A model generated the notes under the pieces. That model ran no database searches. It was given only the letters and a program-made list of their open reading frames with translations, and was not told the origin of the DNA. From Desulfovibrio sp. TomC (GTDB lineage Bacteria > Desulfobacterota > Desulfovibrionia > Desulfovibrionales > Desulfovibrionaceae), in the NCBI RefSeq assembly GCF_000801335.2, contig NZ_JSEH01000011.1, positions 113,851 to 177,850 on the forward strand: a stretch of DNA of 64,000 nt, read 5' to 3'. The translations under genes and the position numbers were made by a program. Below, one piece after another: positions 7,962 to 17,608 of the stretch; position 1 is the stretch's first letter, and each line of letters begins with the position of its first letter.

Positions 7962-8126
7962 AATATATCCTAAGCAGGCTTATGCACCATGGTTGCCCGA
8001 AAGAAAAGCCCGGAGACGCCGGCTTGCTTGCCAGAAGACGCCTGTTCGTTCATAGAACTACATAGCCTTGTCAGCCGCTTCTGTTCCTCGCTGACGCACT
8101 TTATCCCCCTGTCCCGGAGAGGCCCC

Positions 8127-10781
8127 ATGAAAAAAATGCGCGACTGGTCCATCAGCTTCAAGATTGCCATAGCGTTCATCGCCATGCTGACCGCCCTGTC
8201 GAGCTTCACCATGCTCTACTTCAGCTACGAGTTGGGCCAGTATCGGGAGCAAAACGGTCAGCTGCTGCGCACCAGACTGACGACCGAAGCCAGGGACCGC
8301 CAGCGCGAGGCCGTCAACCAGGCCTACGGCGTCGTCAACTACTTCTACGCGGTCTCCCAGGATGAGGCCGCACTGAAACAACGCGCCCACGATCATCTCA
8401 AAGGCGTGGTGGACGCGGTTCTCGGGCAGGCCAAGGCCTTCTATGACGCCAACAAAAATACCATGCCCCGGGAAGAAATCGAGGCACACATCAAGGAATT
8501 GGTGCGCAACGCCCGGTTCGACGACAATAATTACATCTGGATCAACGACATGACCCCGCGCATGGTCATGCACCCCAGCCAGCCGGCCATGGAAGGCAAG
8601 GACCTGTCCGGCTACCGCGATCCCAAGGGGACGCCCCTTTTCATGGACATGCTCAAGGTGGCCAAAGACAAAGGCCAGGGCATGGTGGCCTATATGTGGG
8701 ACAAGCCCGGCACGAAAAATGATCCCAAACCCAAAGTGTCCTACGTGCGGCTGCTGCCGGAACTGGGCTGGATTTTCGGTTCCGGAGCCTGGATTGACGA
8801 CGAAACAGCCCGGCTGCAGGCCGAAGCCAAAACGCAACTGTCCAAGATGCGCCTGCTCGACGGCAATTACTTCTTCATCTACGAAAATATCCGTCCCATC
8901 CCGCGCTTCCTCATGCACCCCATCCGGCCGGATTTCGACGGCAAGGTTTTCGACACGCCGCTGTTCGAACGGGCCACCGGCATGATGCCGGGGCTGGGTG
9001 CGCCAGAAGTCCCCTACCCGGCCGGCAAGACCAACATCGCCACGGCCATGGCCGACGCCGTGGCCGCCTCCGGCGAAGGCTTTGTCAGCTACACCTGGCC
9101 CAAACCCCTGCCCGGCGGCGGCGAGACCACGGAATCCTTCGCCAAACTCAGCTACGTCAAATTGTTCAAGCCCTGGAACTGGATCATCGGCATGGGCGAC
9201 TACATCGACGGCATCGACCGCAACGTGGCTGCCGAAGCCGGGAAACTCAACAACGCCATCCGGGCCATCATTATCAAACTCGTCATCTTCTCGGCCGTCT
9301 TTCTCGTGGGCATGGCCGTCCTGTGCCTCGTTATGGTGCGACGCCTGCTCAACCGCCCGGTCTCGGCCATCGTGACCTATGCCGACAAGGTGGCCGGCGG
9401 CGATTTGAACGCCACCGTCGAAGCCGACCTATCGGCTGAAATGGCCAGCCTGTCCGCCTCCATCCACGCCATGGTGGACCACCTCAAAACCGAGCTGGAA
9501 TTCGCCAAAGGCATTTTAAACTCCGTCACCCTGCCCTGCGTGGTCGCCGATCCCTCGGGCAAGATCACCCTGGTCAACCGCTGGCTGGCCCACTTCCTGG
9601 GCGAGAAAAAAGAACCCGAGGCCTACGTCGGCCGCGACATGCACGAGGTGTTCGCCCACCATGCCGTCGTGCCCAAGGTCCTTGGCGAGGTCATGTCCCG
9701 CCATGAGATCATGACCAACGTGGAATACGACGGCGCCTACGCCTGGGGTGAGCGGTTCTTCATCAAGATCGACGCCGCCCCCATTATCGACGATGCCGGC
9801 CGCATGCTCGGCGTGTTCGCCATGCTCGCCACCCTGACCAAGGTCAAACTGCAGCAGGAAGCCCTGGCTGAACAAAACCGGCTCATCGCCGCCGCCGCCA
9901 ATACCGCCGAAGGGATCTCCGCCAAGGTCACGGGAAACGCCCGGGATCTGGCCCAACGCATCGAAAGCACCAACGAAGGCGTCTCCTACCAGCGCCAACG
10001 CACCATGGAGACCGCCACAGCCATGGAGGAAATGAACGCCACGGTCCTCGAAGTGGCCCAGAACGCCGGATTGGCCGCAGGCAGCGCCAATGAAGCCCAG
10101 ACCCGGGCCCGCCAAGGCTCGGACATGGTGCGCCAGGTGGTGGCCGCCATCGAAGACGTCAAGAAAATGGCCGAAACCCTGCGACAAGACATGGCCGAAC
10201 TCGGCAACACCGCTGAAAATATCGGGCAGGTCCTGGGGGTTATCTCCGATATCGCCGATCAGACCAACCTGCTGGCCTTAAACGCCGCCATCGAAGCCGC
10301 CCGGGCCGGCGATGCCGGCCGGGGATTTGCCGTGGTGGCCGACGAGGTGCGAAAGCTCGCCGAGAAAACCATGACCGCCACCCGCGAAGTCGGCCAGGCC
10401 ATCACTGCCGTGCAACAGGCCGCCCGGCGCGGCAACCAGGAAACCATCCGGGCCGCCGAAGCCGTTTCCCGCAGCACTGAACTGGCCGGAAAGGCCGGTG
10501 AAGCGTTGGCGGCCATCGTCGGCATGGTCGAAAACACCGCCGATCAGGTCCGAGCCATTGCCACTGCCGCGGAACAGCAATCGTCCACGGCCACCGAAAT
10601 CAGCCGGGCCACCGAAGAAGTCAGCCGCATCGCCGAAGACATCCGCGCAGGCATGGACGCCTCGATCGAAGCCGTGCGCGGCCTCAACGAAGAGGCCCAG
10701 GAACTCGGGGAATTGATCGAAAGCATGCAGACCGCAGCCCAGGACGAGCCTGACGCCAAGCCGGCCCGCCTGCCCGCATAG
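8127..10781 (+). CDS. methyl-accepting chemotaxis protein with two Cache modules, HAMP and PAS
   Basis: 884 residues from the ATG at 8127 (GGAGAGG upstream); an earlier frame start lacks a site. One membrane helix covers about residues 10-33. Two successive sCache_2-like sensor modules follow: [16 protein letters not shown] with [12 protein letters not shown], and [19 protein letters not shown] with [13 protein letters not shown] second membrane helix lies near 415-437, then HAMP, a PAS domain (about 505-615) and the signalling domain whose tip reads [20 protein letters not shown]. There is no CheR-tethering pentapeptide at the C-terminus. A CheY-like gene follows 29 bases later, which suggests a dedicated pathway. 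Confidence 0.9.
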   Translation: MKKMRDWSISFKIAIAFIAMLTALSSFTMLYFSYELGQYREQNGQLLRTRLTTEARDRQREAVNQAYGVVNYFYAVSQDEAALKQRAHDHLKGVVDAVLGQAKAFYDANKNTMPREEIEAHIKELVRNARFDDNNYIWINDMTPRMVMHPSQPAMEGKDLSGYRDPKGTPLFMDMLKVAKDKGQGMVAYMWDKPGTKNDPKPKVSYVRLLPELGWIFGSGAWIDDETARLQAEAKTQLSKMRLLDGNYFFIYENIRPIPRFLMHPIRPDFDGKVFDTPLFERATGMMPGLGAPEVPYPAGKTNIATAMADAVAASGEGFVSYTWPKPLPGGGETTESFAKLSYVKLFKPWNWIIGMGDYIDGIDRNVAAEAGKLNNAIRAIIIKLVIFSAVFLVGMAVLCLVMVRRLLNRPVSAIVTYADKVAGGDLNATVEADLSAEMASLSASIHAMVDHLKTELEFAKGILNSVTLPCVVADPSGKITLVNRWLAHFLGEKKEPEAYVGRDMHEVFAHHAVVPKVLGEVMSRHEIMTNVEYDGAYAWGERFFIKIDAAPIIDDAGRMLGVFAMLATLTKVKLQQEALAEQNRLIAAAANTAEGISAKVTGNARDLAQRIESTNEGVSYQRQRTMETATAMEEMNATVLEVAQNAGLAAGSANEAQTRARQGSDMVRQVVAAIEDVKKMAETLRQDMAELGNTAENIGQVLGVISDIADQTNLLALNAAIEAARAGDAGRGFAVVADEVRKLAEKTMTATREVGQAITAVQQAARRGNQETIRAAEAVSRSTELAGKAGEALAAIVGMVENTADQVRAIATAAEQQSSTATEISRATEEVSRIAEDIRAGMDASIEAVRGLNEEAQELGELIESMQTAAQDEPDAKPARLPA

Positions 10782-10810
10782 ACCCATCACCAGCCCAAGG
10801 AGAATCACTC

Positions 10811-11176
10811 GTGGCCCGGATACTCATCGTCGACGACGCCGCCATCACCCGCACCATGTTGCGGAGCATTCTGGAAAAAGCCGGCCATCGGGTGACCGAA
10901 GCCGCCGATGGCGACGCCGCCCTGGCCGTCTTCCGCGAACAGCCCGCCCAGGCCGCCTTCGTCGATATTTTCATGCCCGGCAAGGAAGGCCTCGCCACCA
11001 TCAAGGAACTGCTCGAAATAAGCCCCACCCTGCCCATCATCGCCATCAGCGCCGGCAGCACCTTCACCGACACCGAAACCCTGGGCTGGGCCAAAAGCTA
11101 CGGAGCCAAATATACCCTGCCCAAACCCCTGGCCGCTGCCGCCGTCCTGGAGACACTCAAACAGATCTTCGGATAA
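10811..11176 (+). CDS. single-domain response regulator (CheY-like)
   Basis: 121 residues, receiver domain only. The acidic pair is D8-D9, the phospho-acceptor is D52 (in FVDIFMPG), the conserved hydroxyl residue is S80 (AISAGS) and the lysine is K105 (LPKP). It begins with GTG, with AAGGAGAATC upstream. It follows the chemoreceptor gene closely and is followed by an exceptional palindrome. The role in carrying signal from that receptor to a kinase or flagellar target is inferred; no CheA is in the window. Confidence 0.85.
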   Translation: MARILIVDDAAITRTMLRSILEKAGHRVTEAADGDAALAVFREQPAQAAFVDIFMPGKEGLATIKELLEISPTLPIIAISAGSTFTDTETLGWAKSYGAKYTLPKPLAAAAVLETLKQIFG

Positions 11177-11187
11177 ACAAAGAAGAC

Positions 11188-11244
11188 GCGAGCGTGAGTA
11201 GAAGCGGGGTGGCCACAGGCCACCCCGCTTCTACTCACGCTCGC
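11188..11244. terminator. perfect 27-bp palindrome behind the receiver gene
   Basis: The arms at 11188-11214 and 11218-11244 are exact reverse complements, begin GCGAGCGTGAGTAG and enclose an ACA loop. The stem lies 12 bases behind the stop codon. There is no T run on either side, so it may stop transcription poorly and act instead as an RNA 3'-end stabiliser or a protein site. Confidence 0.7.
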
Positions 11245-11274
11245 ACCAACCAATCGCACGCACTCCCCACTTCT

Positions 11275-11320
11275 CCCTTTGCAGGGGTCCGGGGGGATCA
11301 TCCCCCCGGCCGCCGGAGGC
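11275..11320 (+). repeat. type B palindromic repeat, full copy
   Basis: Starts CCCTTTGCAGGGGTCC, stem around GATCAT, tail GCCGCCGGAGGC. This 46-base unit is identical to the one at 47707-47752 (opposite strand). It lies between the convergent receiver and tsaB genes. Confidence 0.85.
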
Positions 11321-11354
11321 CTCTTTTCGTCTCCGCTCTCCCCTCTCGCGCTCC

Positions 11355-12131
11355 CTAGCCCTGCATTGACTGCAGGACCCGGGCCTGGGCTTCTTCGGGA
11401 CTGAGGCCGCGGGCGGCGGCGAAGGCGGCAAGGTTGTCTTCGGCATCGCAGGGCCGCAGGTAGAGCGGCTCGATGGCCGTAAAGCCATAGCTGGCCCGGG
11501 CGGCGGCAGCCAGGACGATCTGCGGGGCGGGTTCATGGTATTCGGGGCCGAGGATGGTGGCCAGGGGGGCGGTATTGAGGAAAACGTCCCGGGAGCGGGC
11601 AGCGCCTTCGCCGACCAGCCACAGCGGCCCAACGGCGGCGGCATCGGCCAGGCGTTCGGCGGCAGCGGCCACGGGCAGGGCCACGGGCGGTCCCATGGGC
11701 ATGGGCGGACCGTCGGTCAGGAAGGTTTGCAGGTAGACGAATCCGGTGCGGGCGTAGGTGATGGCCACGAGGACGCCGGTGCCCTGTCCGGCGGCAGTGG
11801 CGGCCAGAAGCGGCAGGTAGTCCAGGCCGGCCATGGGCACGCCGCTGCCAAGCGACAGGCCAAGGGTGGTGGCCAGGGCAACGCGGATGCCGGTGAAGCT
11901 GCCGGGGCCGCGCACACAGGCGATGCCGCCGAGGCTGGCCGGGGCGACGCCGGCTTCGGCCAGCATTTCGCCGATGATCGGGATGAGTATTTCGGCGCTG
12001 CTGCCCGAGGTCACGGCCCGGCGATGCCAGAAGGCTTGGCCGGGCCGGCCGAGGGTGACGGCCAGTTGCGGCGTCACCCCGTTAATGACAAGGAGCGGCC
12101 CGCTTCCGGGCTGGGAAACGCCATCAGCCAT
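11355..12131 (-). CDS. tsaB: tRNA threonylcarbamoyladenosine synthesis protein TsaB
   Basis: 258 residues of the ASKHA-fold TsaB family, the partner that stabilises TsaD in the complex making t6A37 in tRNAs that read ANN codons. The signature RGPGSFTGIRVALATTLGLS (about residues 74-93) is intact. The N-terminus (LLVINGVTPQLAVTLG) lacks the usual DTS that opens most TsaB proteins, so the first strand is diverged. The start overlaps the end of rseP by eight bases, so it is the last gene of the cdsA-dxr-rseP operon. Confidence 0.85.
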   Translation of the reverse strand: MADGVSQPGSGPLLVINGVTPQLAVTLGRPGQAFWHRRAVTSGSSAEILIPIIGEMLAEAGVAPASLGGIACVRGPGSFTGIRVALATTLGLSLGSGVPMAGLDYLPLLAATAAGQGTGVLVAITYARTGFVYLQTFLTDGPPMPMGPPVALPVAAAAERLADAAAVGPLWLVGEGAARSRDVFLNTAPLATILGPEYHEPAPQIVLAAAARASYGFTAIEPLYLRPCDAEDNLAAFAAARGLSPEEAQARVLQSMQG

Positions 12132-13203
12132 TGATGAGACTCAGATTGCGCCGGATGTCGTTGACCGTGGCCAGGAGCATGAGGCCGATCAGGAAGGCCA
12201 GCCCGAGTTTGGTGGTGAGCTGGCGCATCCGTGGGCTGACGGGCTTTCGCATGATGATTTCGAGGGCGTAAAACAGCAGATGTCCGCCGTCGAGGACCGG
12301 AATGGGCAGGAGATTGAGCACGCCGAGGTTGACGCTGATGAGCGCAGCCAGGGCCACGACGTTGCCAAGGCCCTCGCCGGCCTGTTTGCTGACCATCTGG
12401 GCGATCATGATGGGACCGCCGATGCTGTCGAGCGGCACGACTCGCTCAATGAGCTTTAAAAGGCCGGTATAGGTGACGACAACGACATTCCAGGTCTGTT
12501 TGACGGCTTCCGTGGCGGCGGAACCAGCACCAAGGGGCACGGCCCGGGTCTTGCCCGAGGCTACGATGCCGACCAGGGGGACGCTTTCTTCTTCGCCAAA
12601 GAGGTTTTTGACGGTGCGCAGCGTCGGGGTCAGGGTGAAGGTGGCGTCTTTGCCGTCGCGGTTGACGGTGAGGGTGACGGGCTTGCCGTCGCTGCCCCGG
12701 ATGGCGGTGGCCAGGGTATCCCAGTTGGGCACGGGGACGCCGTTGATATTGATGACGGTATCGCCGGCAACCAGACCGGCCGCGGCGGCGGGGCTGTCCT
12801 TTTGCACCTGTCCGACCACGGGCAGCACTTCAAAGCGGCCCTCGGCGGCGAGCAGTCCCCAGAAGAGCAACCAGGCCAGGAAGAAGTTGAACAGCGGTCC
12901 GGCGGCCACAACAATCATGCGCTGCCAGGCCGGGCGCAGGCGGAAGTGGGTTTCCGGCGGGAAATCATCTGGAGCGGTGTCGTCCGGGTCCTGGGCCACG
13001 AGTTGGACATAGCCGCCAAGGGGGATGGCGGAGAGGATGTAGCGTGTCTTGCCCCGGGTAAAGCCAAAGATTTTCGGCCCGAACCCCAGGGAAAAAGTGG
13101 TCACGCCCATGCCGAAGGCCCGGGCGGCGATGAAATGTCCCAGTTCGTGGAAAAAGATGAGGCCCCCAAGGACCAGAGCCACGGCAAGGATACTTTCGAT
13201 CAT
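12124..13203 (-). CDS. rseP: RIP metalloprotease RseP (site-2 protease)
   Basis: 359 residues from the ATG at 13203; a TTG four codons upstream is possible but both lack a strong ribosome site. It is an inner-membrane zinc protease that cleaves transmembrane segments such as anti-sigma factors. The metal motif HELGHFIAARAFG is at about residues 20-32 in the first helix, the third zinc ligand lies in LLPIPVLDGGHLLF near the C-terminus, and one PDZ domain lies between (about 115-200, VQKDSPAAAAGLVAGD). Gene order dxr-rseP is common in Desulfovibrio. Confidence 0.9.
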   Translation of the reverse strand: MIESILAVALVLGGLIFFHELGHFIAARAFGMGVTTFSLGFGPKIFGFTRGKTRYILSAIPLGGYVQLVAQDPDDTAPDDFPPETHFRLRPAWQRMIVVAAGPLFNFFLAWLLFWGLLAAEGRFEVLPVVGQVQKDSPAAAAGLVAGDTVININGVPVPNWDTLATAIRGSDGKPVTLTVNRDGKDATFTLTPTLRTVKNLFGEEESVPLVGIVASGKTRAVPLGAGSAATEAVKQTWNVVVVTYTGLLKLIERVVPLDSIGGPIMIAQMVSKQAGEGLGNVVALAALISVNLGVLNLLPIPVLDGGHLLFYALEIIMRKPVSPRMRQLTTKLGLAFLIGLMLLATVNDIRRNLSLING

Positions 13204-13329
13204 GGGCACTCGCAAACGCCTGGGGACGGATCGTCCGGGCGTGGTGTTTGAGCGGCGGCCGGGTGGTGGGGAAATCCGACCACCAGCCCGCCGAATGGTA
13301 ATAATAAGCCGGGATGGCGCAAAAGCAAC

Positions 13330-14601
13330 TTATTGCCGCGTCCTGGCCCAGTCCGTGACCTCCCGGCGCACCTGGACATCGAGGTCCATGACGGCGGCGG
13401 CATCGGCCAGGGGCTGGCCGGCATGGGCGCTTAAGGCCTCGGCGATGGCCGCCGGGATGTCCATGAAGCGCAGGCGGCCTTTGAGGAAAAGATCCACGGC
13501 CACCTCGTTGGCGGCATTGAGGGCCACGGTGTGGCTGGGACCGCCGGCCAGGGCCTGCCGGGCCAGGCCCAGGCAGGGGAAATCGTCTTCGCGGGGGGCT
13601 TCGAAGGTGAGCGAAGCCAGGGCCACCAGATCCACCCGGGGCACGGACAGGGACCGCCGCCGGGGATAGCCCAGGCAGTAGGCAATGGCCACGCGCATGT
13701 CCGGGGGGCCAAGATGGGCCAAAAGCGATCCGTCGTGGAGCTGGGCCAGGGAATGGACGATGCTCTGGGGATGGACCACCACGTCCACCTGGGCCACGGG
13801 CAGGCCGTAGAGGCGGCAGGCCTCGATGACTTCCAGGCCCTTGTTCATGAGGGTGGCCGAATCCACGCTGATTTTAGGCCCCATGGACCAGTTGGGGTGA
13901 TTAAGCGCCATGGCCGGGGTCACGGCTTCCAGGCACTCCCGGTCGGCACAGCGAAACGGCCCGCCCGAAGCGGTCAACACCAGCCGTTCGACCAGGGGCA
14001 GATCGGGCAGTCCTGCGCCGCCCAAGGCCTGGAAAAGGGCATTGTGTTCAGAATCGACCGGTAAAATCACGGCTCCGGAGCCGGCAGCGGCGGTGCGGAT
14101 GAGATCGCCGGCCAGGACCAGGGATTCCTTGTTGGCCAGGGCCACGACCTTGCCGGCGGCCACGGCGGCCAGGGTCGGCGTCAGTCCGGCCGCGCCCACG
14201 ATGGCCGAGACGACCAGATCGACTTCGGGCATGGCGGCCATGGCGGCGTAGCCCGGCGGTCCGACCAGGATGTCGGGGGAGTAGCCGGCCGGGAGCAGTG
14301 CGGCCAGGGCCTTGGCCCGCTCCTCGGTGAGGACGGCCAGGACGGCCGGGCGAAAGGCGCTGGCCTGTTCGGCCAGAAGCCGGACATTGGTCGCGCCGGC
14401 CAGGGCGAAAACCTCGTAGGCGTCGGGATGCTCGGCCGCGACCTTAAGCGTGCTCACCCCGATGGACCCGGTGGCTCCAAGCAGGGCCAGTCGACGACGG
14501 CGGCCGGTATCGGCGACGGTCAAAGCGGAAATATAGCCGGCCCCGTCAGCGCCGGAAGCGCTGGTCGGGGCGATCGGATGATCGACTGGAATCGGGGTCA
14601 T
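13330..14601 (-). CDS. dxr: 1-deoxy-D-xylulose 5-phosphate reductoisomerase
   Basis: 423 residues; converts DXP to 2-C-methyl-D-erythritol 4-phosphate with NADPH in the MEP isoprenoid pathway. The dinucleotide motif LALLGATGSIGVSTL begins near residue 38, and the family motifs ANKESLVLAG, LPVDSEHNALFQ, LTASGGPFR, HPNWSMGPKISVDSATLMNK and ALNAANEVAVDLFL are all present. The first 35 residues are an extra, low-complexity lead compared with most Dxr proteins. The start overlaps the stop of the 504-residue gene (ATGA). A 126-base gap separates it from rseP. Confidence 0.93.
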   Translation of the reverse strand: MTPIPVDHPIAPTSASGADGAGYISALTVADTGRRRRLALLGATGSIGVSTLKVAAEHPDAYEVFALAGATNVRLLAEQASAFRPAVLAVLTEERAKALAALLPAGYSPDILVGPPGYAAMAAMPEVDLVVSAIVGAAGLTPTLAAVAAGKVVALANKESLVLAGDLIRTAAAGSGAVILPVDSEHNALFQALGGAGLPDLPLVERLVLTASGGPFRCADRECLEAVTPAMALNHPNWSMGPKISVDSATLMNKGLEVIEACRLYGLPVAQVDVVVHPQSIVHSLAQLHDGSLLAHLGPPDMRVAIAYCLGYPRRRSLSVPRVDLVALASLTFEAPREDDFPCLGLARQALAGGPSHTVALNAANEVAVDLFLKGRLRFMDIPAAIAEALSAHAGQPLADAAAVMDLDVQVRREVTDWARTRQ

Positions 14602-16112
14602 GCGTCGCGTCGCGCCTTTGCCGGATCAGCGGCCCCGGGAGGGGCGATGCCGTACCGGCCGAGAATTTCGGTGACGCGGGCGGAAAGGTTGGTGCTGACC
14701 TTGCCGAGCGCCGCCAGATTGATGCACAGGTAGATATCCACTTTGTAGTTGGCGTATTCCCACAAACCGGCCAGGGACCGGGTCAGTTCCGGCTCGATTT
14801 GCAGCAGCCGAAGCTTTTCCTCAAGTTCGGCAGGATTTTTCGCCTTCCACAGGAGCATCTCGGGCTGCTCGGGGTCGTCGTCGAAGAACTGCTTGCGCCG
14901 GATCTTGTTCAAGCCGGCCTCGGCCAGCGCGTCCACTTCGGCCTTGGCGGCCCGGCGGGTCCGGGCGGATTTGATCTGGATGCGGGCGGCGTCGGCTTCG
15001 CCCTTTTCGCGCAACAGATGGGCGAAATCGAGTTCCATGATGTGTTCCAAGACGTTGCCCAATCGCTTGGCCTCGAAGTAGCCGGCGGCCTGGACGAGCC
15101 AGACGACTTCCTTGGCCGAGAACTCGCGCAAAGCCCGGGAAAAATCTTCACGCACCACCCGAAGCGACACCATGGCCCCCAGGCAAAGGGCTACCACCAG
15201 CTCGCCGAAACGTTCGCGGGCATCCTCGGCATCGACGGTTTCATCCAGCAGGGCGGTCCGGTAGTCGGCGGTCGTGGTGTCCATGGCCGCCACCCGGCTG
15301 GCGAACTGGAGTTCGTCGCGTTCCAGACGCTTGTCGCTGTCGCCCAGATCGGACCGCTGGCACAGGCTCAAGGCGGCTTCGGCATTGGCGCGGCCGTCTT
15401 CGGAGTCGACGGCGTCTTCAAAAGCGGTCTGGACGCGGGTTTTGGAGATGGCCTTGGTGGTGCCTTTGAGCTTGGAAAGCACGGCGTCGAAGGGATAGGC
15501 CACCATGAGGAGCTGGCCTTCGCGCAACAGCCGATAGCGTCGCTCGGTCAGAATATCGTCGTAGGCCCCGCGCACCTCTTCTTTGATAAAGCGGTCGATG
15601 TAGGCGCGCCAGTAGAGTTCGTCAAAGACCATGGTGGAGGTGATTTCTTCGATCTTCCCCAGGGAACTTTCGCCGAAATGGCGGATGACGGCGTCGCTGA
15701 AATTGTCTTTGACGAGGCTTGAGGCATAGACCGCGCCTTGCAGGCACTTGGCCAGGATGGTTTCCTGGCGCTCCAGGCGTTTGGCCAGTTTTTCCTGGGC
15801 AGCGGCGTCGCCCACGGCCTTGGCCTTGCCGTAGTGGTTGAGTTCCAGGAGATAGGCCGAAAAATGCTCTTTGATAAAGACGTGCCCGGGATGCAGGCCC
15901 TCGGCCCGGCGCAGCAGCATGTCCATGAGACTTTGCTGTTCGGTTTCAAGCAGGGGAAACTCATTGATGCGGCCGCGATTGGCTCGCAGAAATTCCAGAA
16001 AAACCCGCTCCTCCAGCACTTCCCGGCGGGCCTTTGCGGCCTTGAGTTCCTCCAGGCGTTCCAGGCAGGCGGCAAAGCGGCCGTCCCGGTCAAGCGGGGA
16101 TGCGTCGTCCAT
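14598..16112 (-). CDS. conserved-looking cytoplasmic protein between cdsA and dxr, unknown
   Basis: 504 residues, charged and almost wholly helical, with no signal peptide, membrane segment or cysteine cluster. Stretches such as KAAKARREVLEERVFLEFLR and EKLAKRLERQETILAKC suggest coiled-coil or repeat packing; the C-terminus reads VSTNLSARVTEILGRYGIAP. It starts 15 bases behind cdsA and overlaps dxr by ATGA, so it is translated together with phospholipid and isoprenoid enzymes. I do not recognise the family. Placement suggests a membrane-biogenesis or structural role, but that is only inference. Confidence 0.7.
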   Translation of the reverse strand: MDDASPLDRDGRFAACLERLEELKAAKARREVLEERVFLEFLRANRGRINEFPLLETEQQSLMDMLLRRAEGLHPGHVFIKEHFSAYLLELNHYGKAKAVGDAAAQEKLAKRLERQETILAKCLQGAVYASSLVKDNFSDAVIRHFGESSLGKIEEITSTMVFDELYWRAYIDRFIKEEVRGAYDDILTERRYRLLREGQLLMVAYPFDAVLSKLKGTTKAISKTRVQTAFEDAVDSEDGRANAEAALSLCQRSDLGDSDKRLERDELQFASRVAAMDTTTADYRTALLDETVDAEDARERFGELVVALCLGAMVSLRVVREDFSRALREFSAKEVVWLVQAAGYFEAKRLGNVLEHIMELDFAHLLREKGEADAARIQIKSARTRRAAKAEVDALAEAGLNKIRRKQFFDDDPEQPEMLLWKAKNPAELEEKLRLLQIEPELTRSLAGLWEYANYKVDIYLCINLAALGKVSTNLSARVTEILGRYGIAPPGAADPAKARRDA

Positions 16113-16127
16113 GGTGTGGCGGCTCCT

Positions 16128-16916
16128 TTAGACCAGCCCGAGCAGGGACCGGCCGGCGGCGTAGAGCAGGATGGCGGGCAGCAATCCGTCCACGCGGTCG
16201 AGCAGGCCGCCGTGGCCGGGCAGGATCGTGCCGGAATCCTTGACCCCGGCAACCCGTTTGAGGGCAGACTCGAAGAAATCGCCGAACTGCGAAACCGCAG
16301 CCAGCACCGCGCCGGCCAGGGCCAGGGGGACGAAGGGGGCAGGGGTTGCGGCGGCGAACACGGCGGCAACGACAGCCCCGGCCGCCACCCCGCTCACCGA
16401 GCCGGCCCAGGTCTTGCCCGGGCTGACCGCCGGCCAGACCTTGGCCCCGCCCACGAGATGGCCGCCGTAGTAGGCCCCGGTGTCGGCGGCCATGACCACG
16501 GCCAGGACAAAAGCCGTTTCCAGGGGCGAAAACAGGGTCATAAGGCCCAGGGTCACGGGCACGTACAGCATGGCGGCCGCAAGCCGGCCCTGCGGCGGGG
16601 AGGGTTCCTGGCGAGCCGCGAAACGCCGCAGAAAATCGAATTGCTCGATCCAAAGCGCCCCGGCCAGCAGGCCGACCACGGCCGGCCACTGGCCCACAGC
16701 CAGGGCGGCCACGCAAAGCGCGCCCAGGAGATACCCGAGGGCTTCAAGGACCGGGCCGGGCCGGTCGGCCATGGCGAAAAACTCCCGCATGCCAAGGATA
16801 GAGGCAATCGCGATGAGCCCGGCCAGGGGCCAGCCGCCGCAAAGGACGGCCGCAGCCAGCACAGGCAGGCCCACGGCGGCGGTGAGAAGTCGTTTTTTTT
16901 GCGATATGGCTTGCAT
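16128..16916 (-). CDS. cdsA: phosphatidate cytidylyltransferase CdsA
   Basis: 262 residues from the ATG at 16916 (MQAISQKKRLLTAA), which gives the usual basic lead before the first helix; a longer in-frame start adds unlikely residues. It makes CDP-diacylglycerol from phosphatidate and CTP at the inner membrane. Six to eight membrane helices are visible, and the C-terminal CDS signature KDSGTILPGHGGLLDRVDGL is intact. It opens the cdsA-unknown-dxr-rseP-tsaB operon. uppS, which often precedes cdsA in relatives, is not in front of it here. Confidence 0.88.
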   Translation of the reverse strand: MQAISQKKRLLTAAVGLPVLAAAVLCGGWPLAGLIAIASILGMREFFAMADRPGPVLEALGYLLGALCVAALAVGQWPAVVGLLAGALWIEQFDFLRRFAARQEPSPPQGRLAAAMLYVPVTLGLMTLFSPLETAFVLAVVMAADTGAYYGGHLVGGAKVWPAVSPGKTWAGSVSGVAAGAVVAAVFAAATPAPFVPLALAGAVLAAVSQFGDFFESALKRVAGVKDSGTILPGHGGLLDRVDGLLPAILLYAAGRSLLGLV

Positions 16917-17006
16917 GATGGTTTCAGGCGGCCCGGTTGGGGCGCACAGGTTGTGTAGGCCATTTGCCGTACCAGGGCAACGTCTCAAGCCCGGGCAGCC
17001 CGACCC

Positions 17007-17498
17007 TCAGGCGTCTGCTTCCCACCAATTGACCGGCTCAAACGTCACGGGCATGACCCCGGCCAGTCCGGGCAGCACCGAGCCTTCAATCAGCTGCGAC
17101 AACCGGCCGGCCAGATTTTTGTAATAGATGTCGCAGTCAACCAGAAACCAGGCATCGCCGTCGGCCAGGCCTTCGGTCACCACCATGATATACTCGAACC
17201 CCTGGCCGAACCGGGGTTGGCCATTGCCGGCGTCGGCGGCCTGGGCAAACCGGGCAAAGCGGTCGAACACGCCGGCGAGGGCCTCGCGGCGGGCCGGTGC
17301 GGGGTCGGGATCGGTCTGAAAGGTCAGGGTGATGTAGCCGGAACGGTCCGGCCGGACAAATTCGGCAATCTTGAGGACGCCCTCTTTGGCCGGGCCGCCA
17401 TCGCCGAGATCGAGATGAAACCCGGTAAATCCGGCCAGTTTCTCATGGGCCTTGAGTTCCCGCAGTTGCCGCTTGAGGTCGATGACGCCATCGGACAT
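17007..17498 (-). CDS. unknown protein upstream of cdsA
   Basis: 163 residues from the ATG at 17498, set by GGAGGGGG upstream; a longer frame lacks a ribosome site. It opens MSDGVIDLKRQLRELKAHEK and ends PVTFEPVNWWEADA. It is soluble, mixed alpha/beta, with aromatic-rich strands (YIMVVTEG, AWFLVDCDIYYKN). It ends about 90 bases before cdsA in the same direction and diverges from the histidine-kinase gene. No family recognised. Confidence 0.6.
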   Translation of the reverse strand: MSDGVIDLKRQLRELKAHEKLAGFTGFHLDLGDGGPAKEGVLKIAEFVRPDRSGYITLTFQTDPDPAPARREALAGVFDRFARFAQAADAGNGQPRFGQGFEYIMVVTEGLADGDAWFLVDCDIYYKNLAGRLSQLIEGSVLPGLAGVMPVTFEPVNWWEADA

Positions 17499-17608
17499 GG
17501 GGGTCCCCCTCCGGTTTGGACGCGGTGGATGCACTGCTGCCGCCTTGTAAAAGCTTCCTTGGAGACGTATGCTTTTTTCATGTGTAGCGCCACTGGGTTC
17601 CCCTGCCA

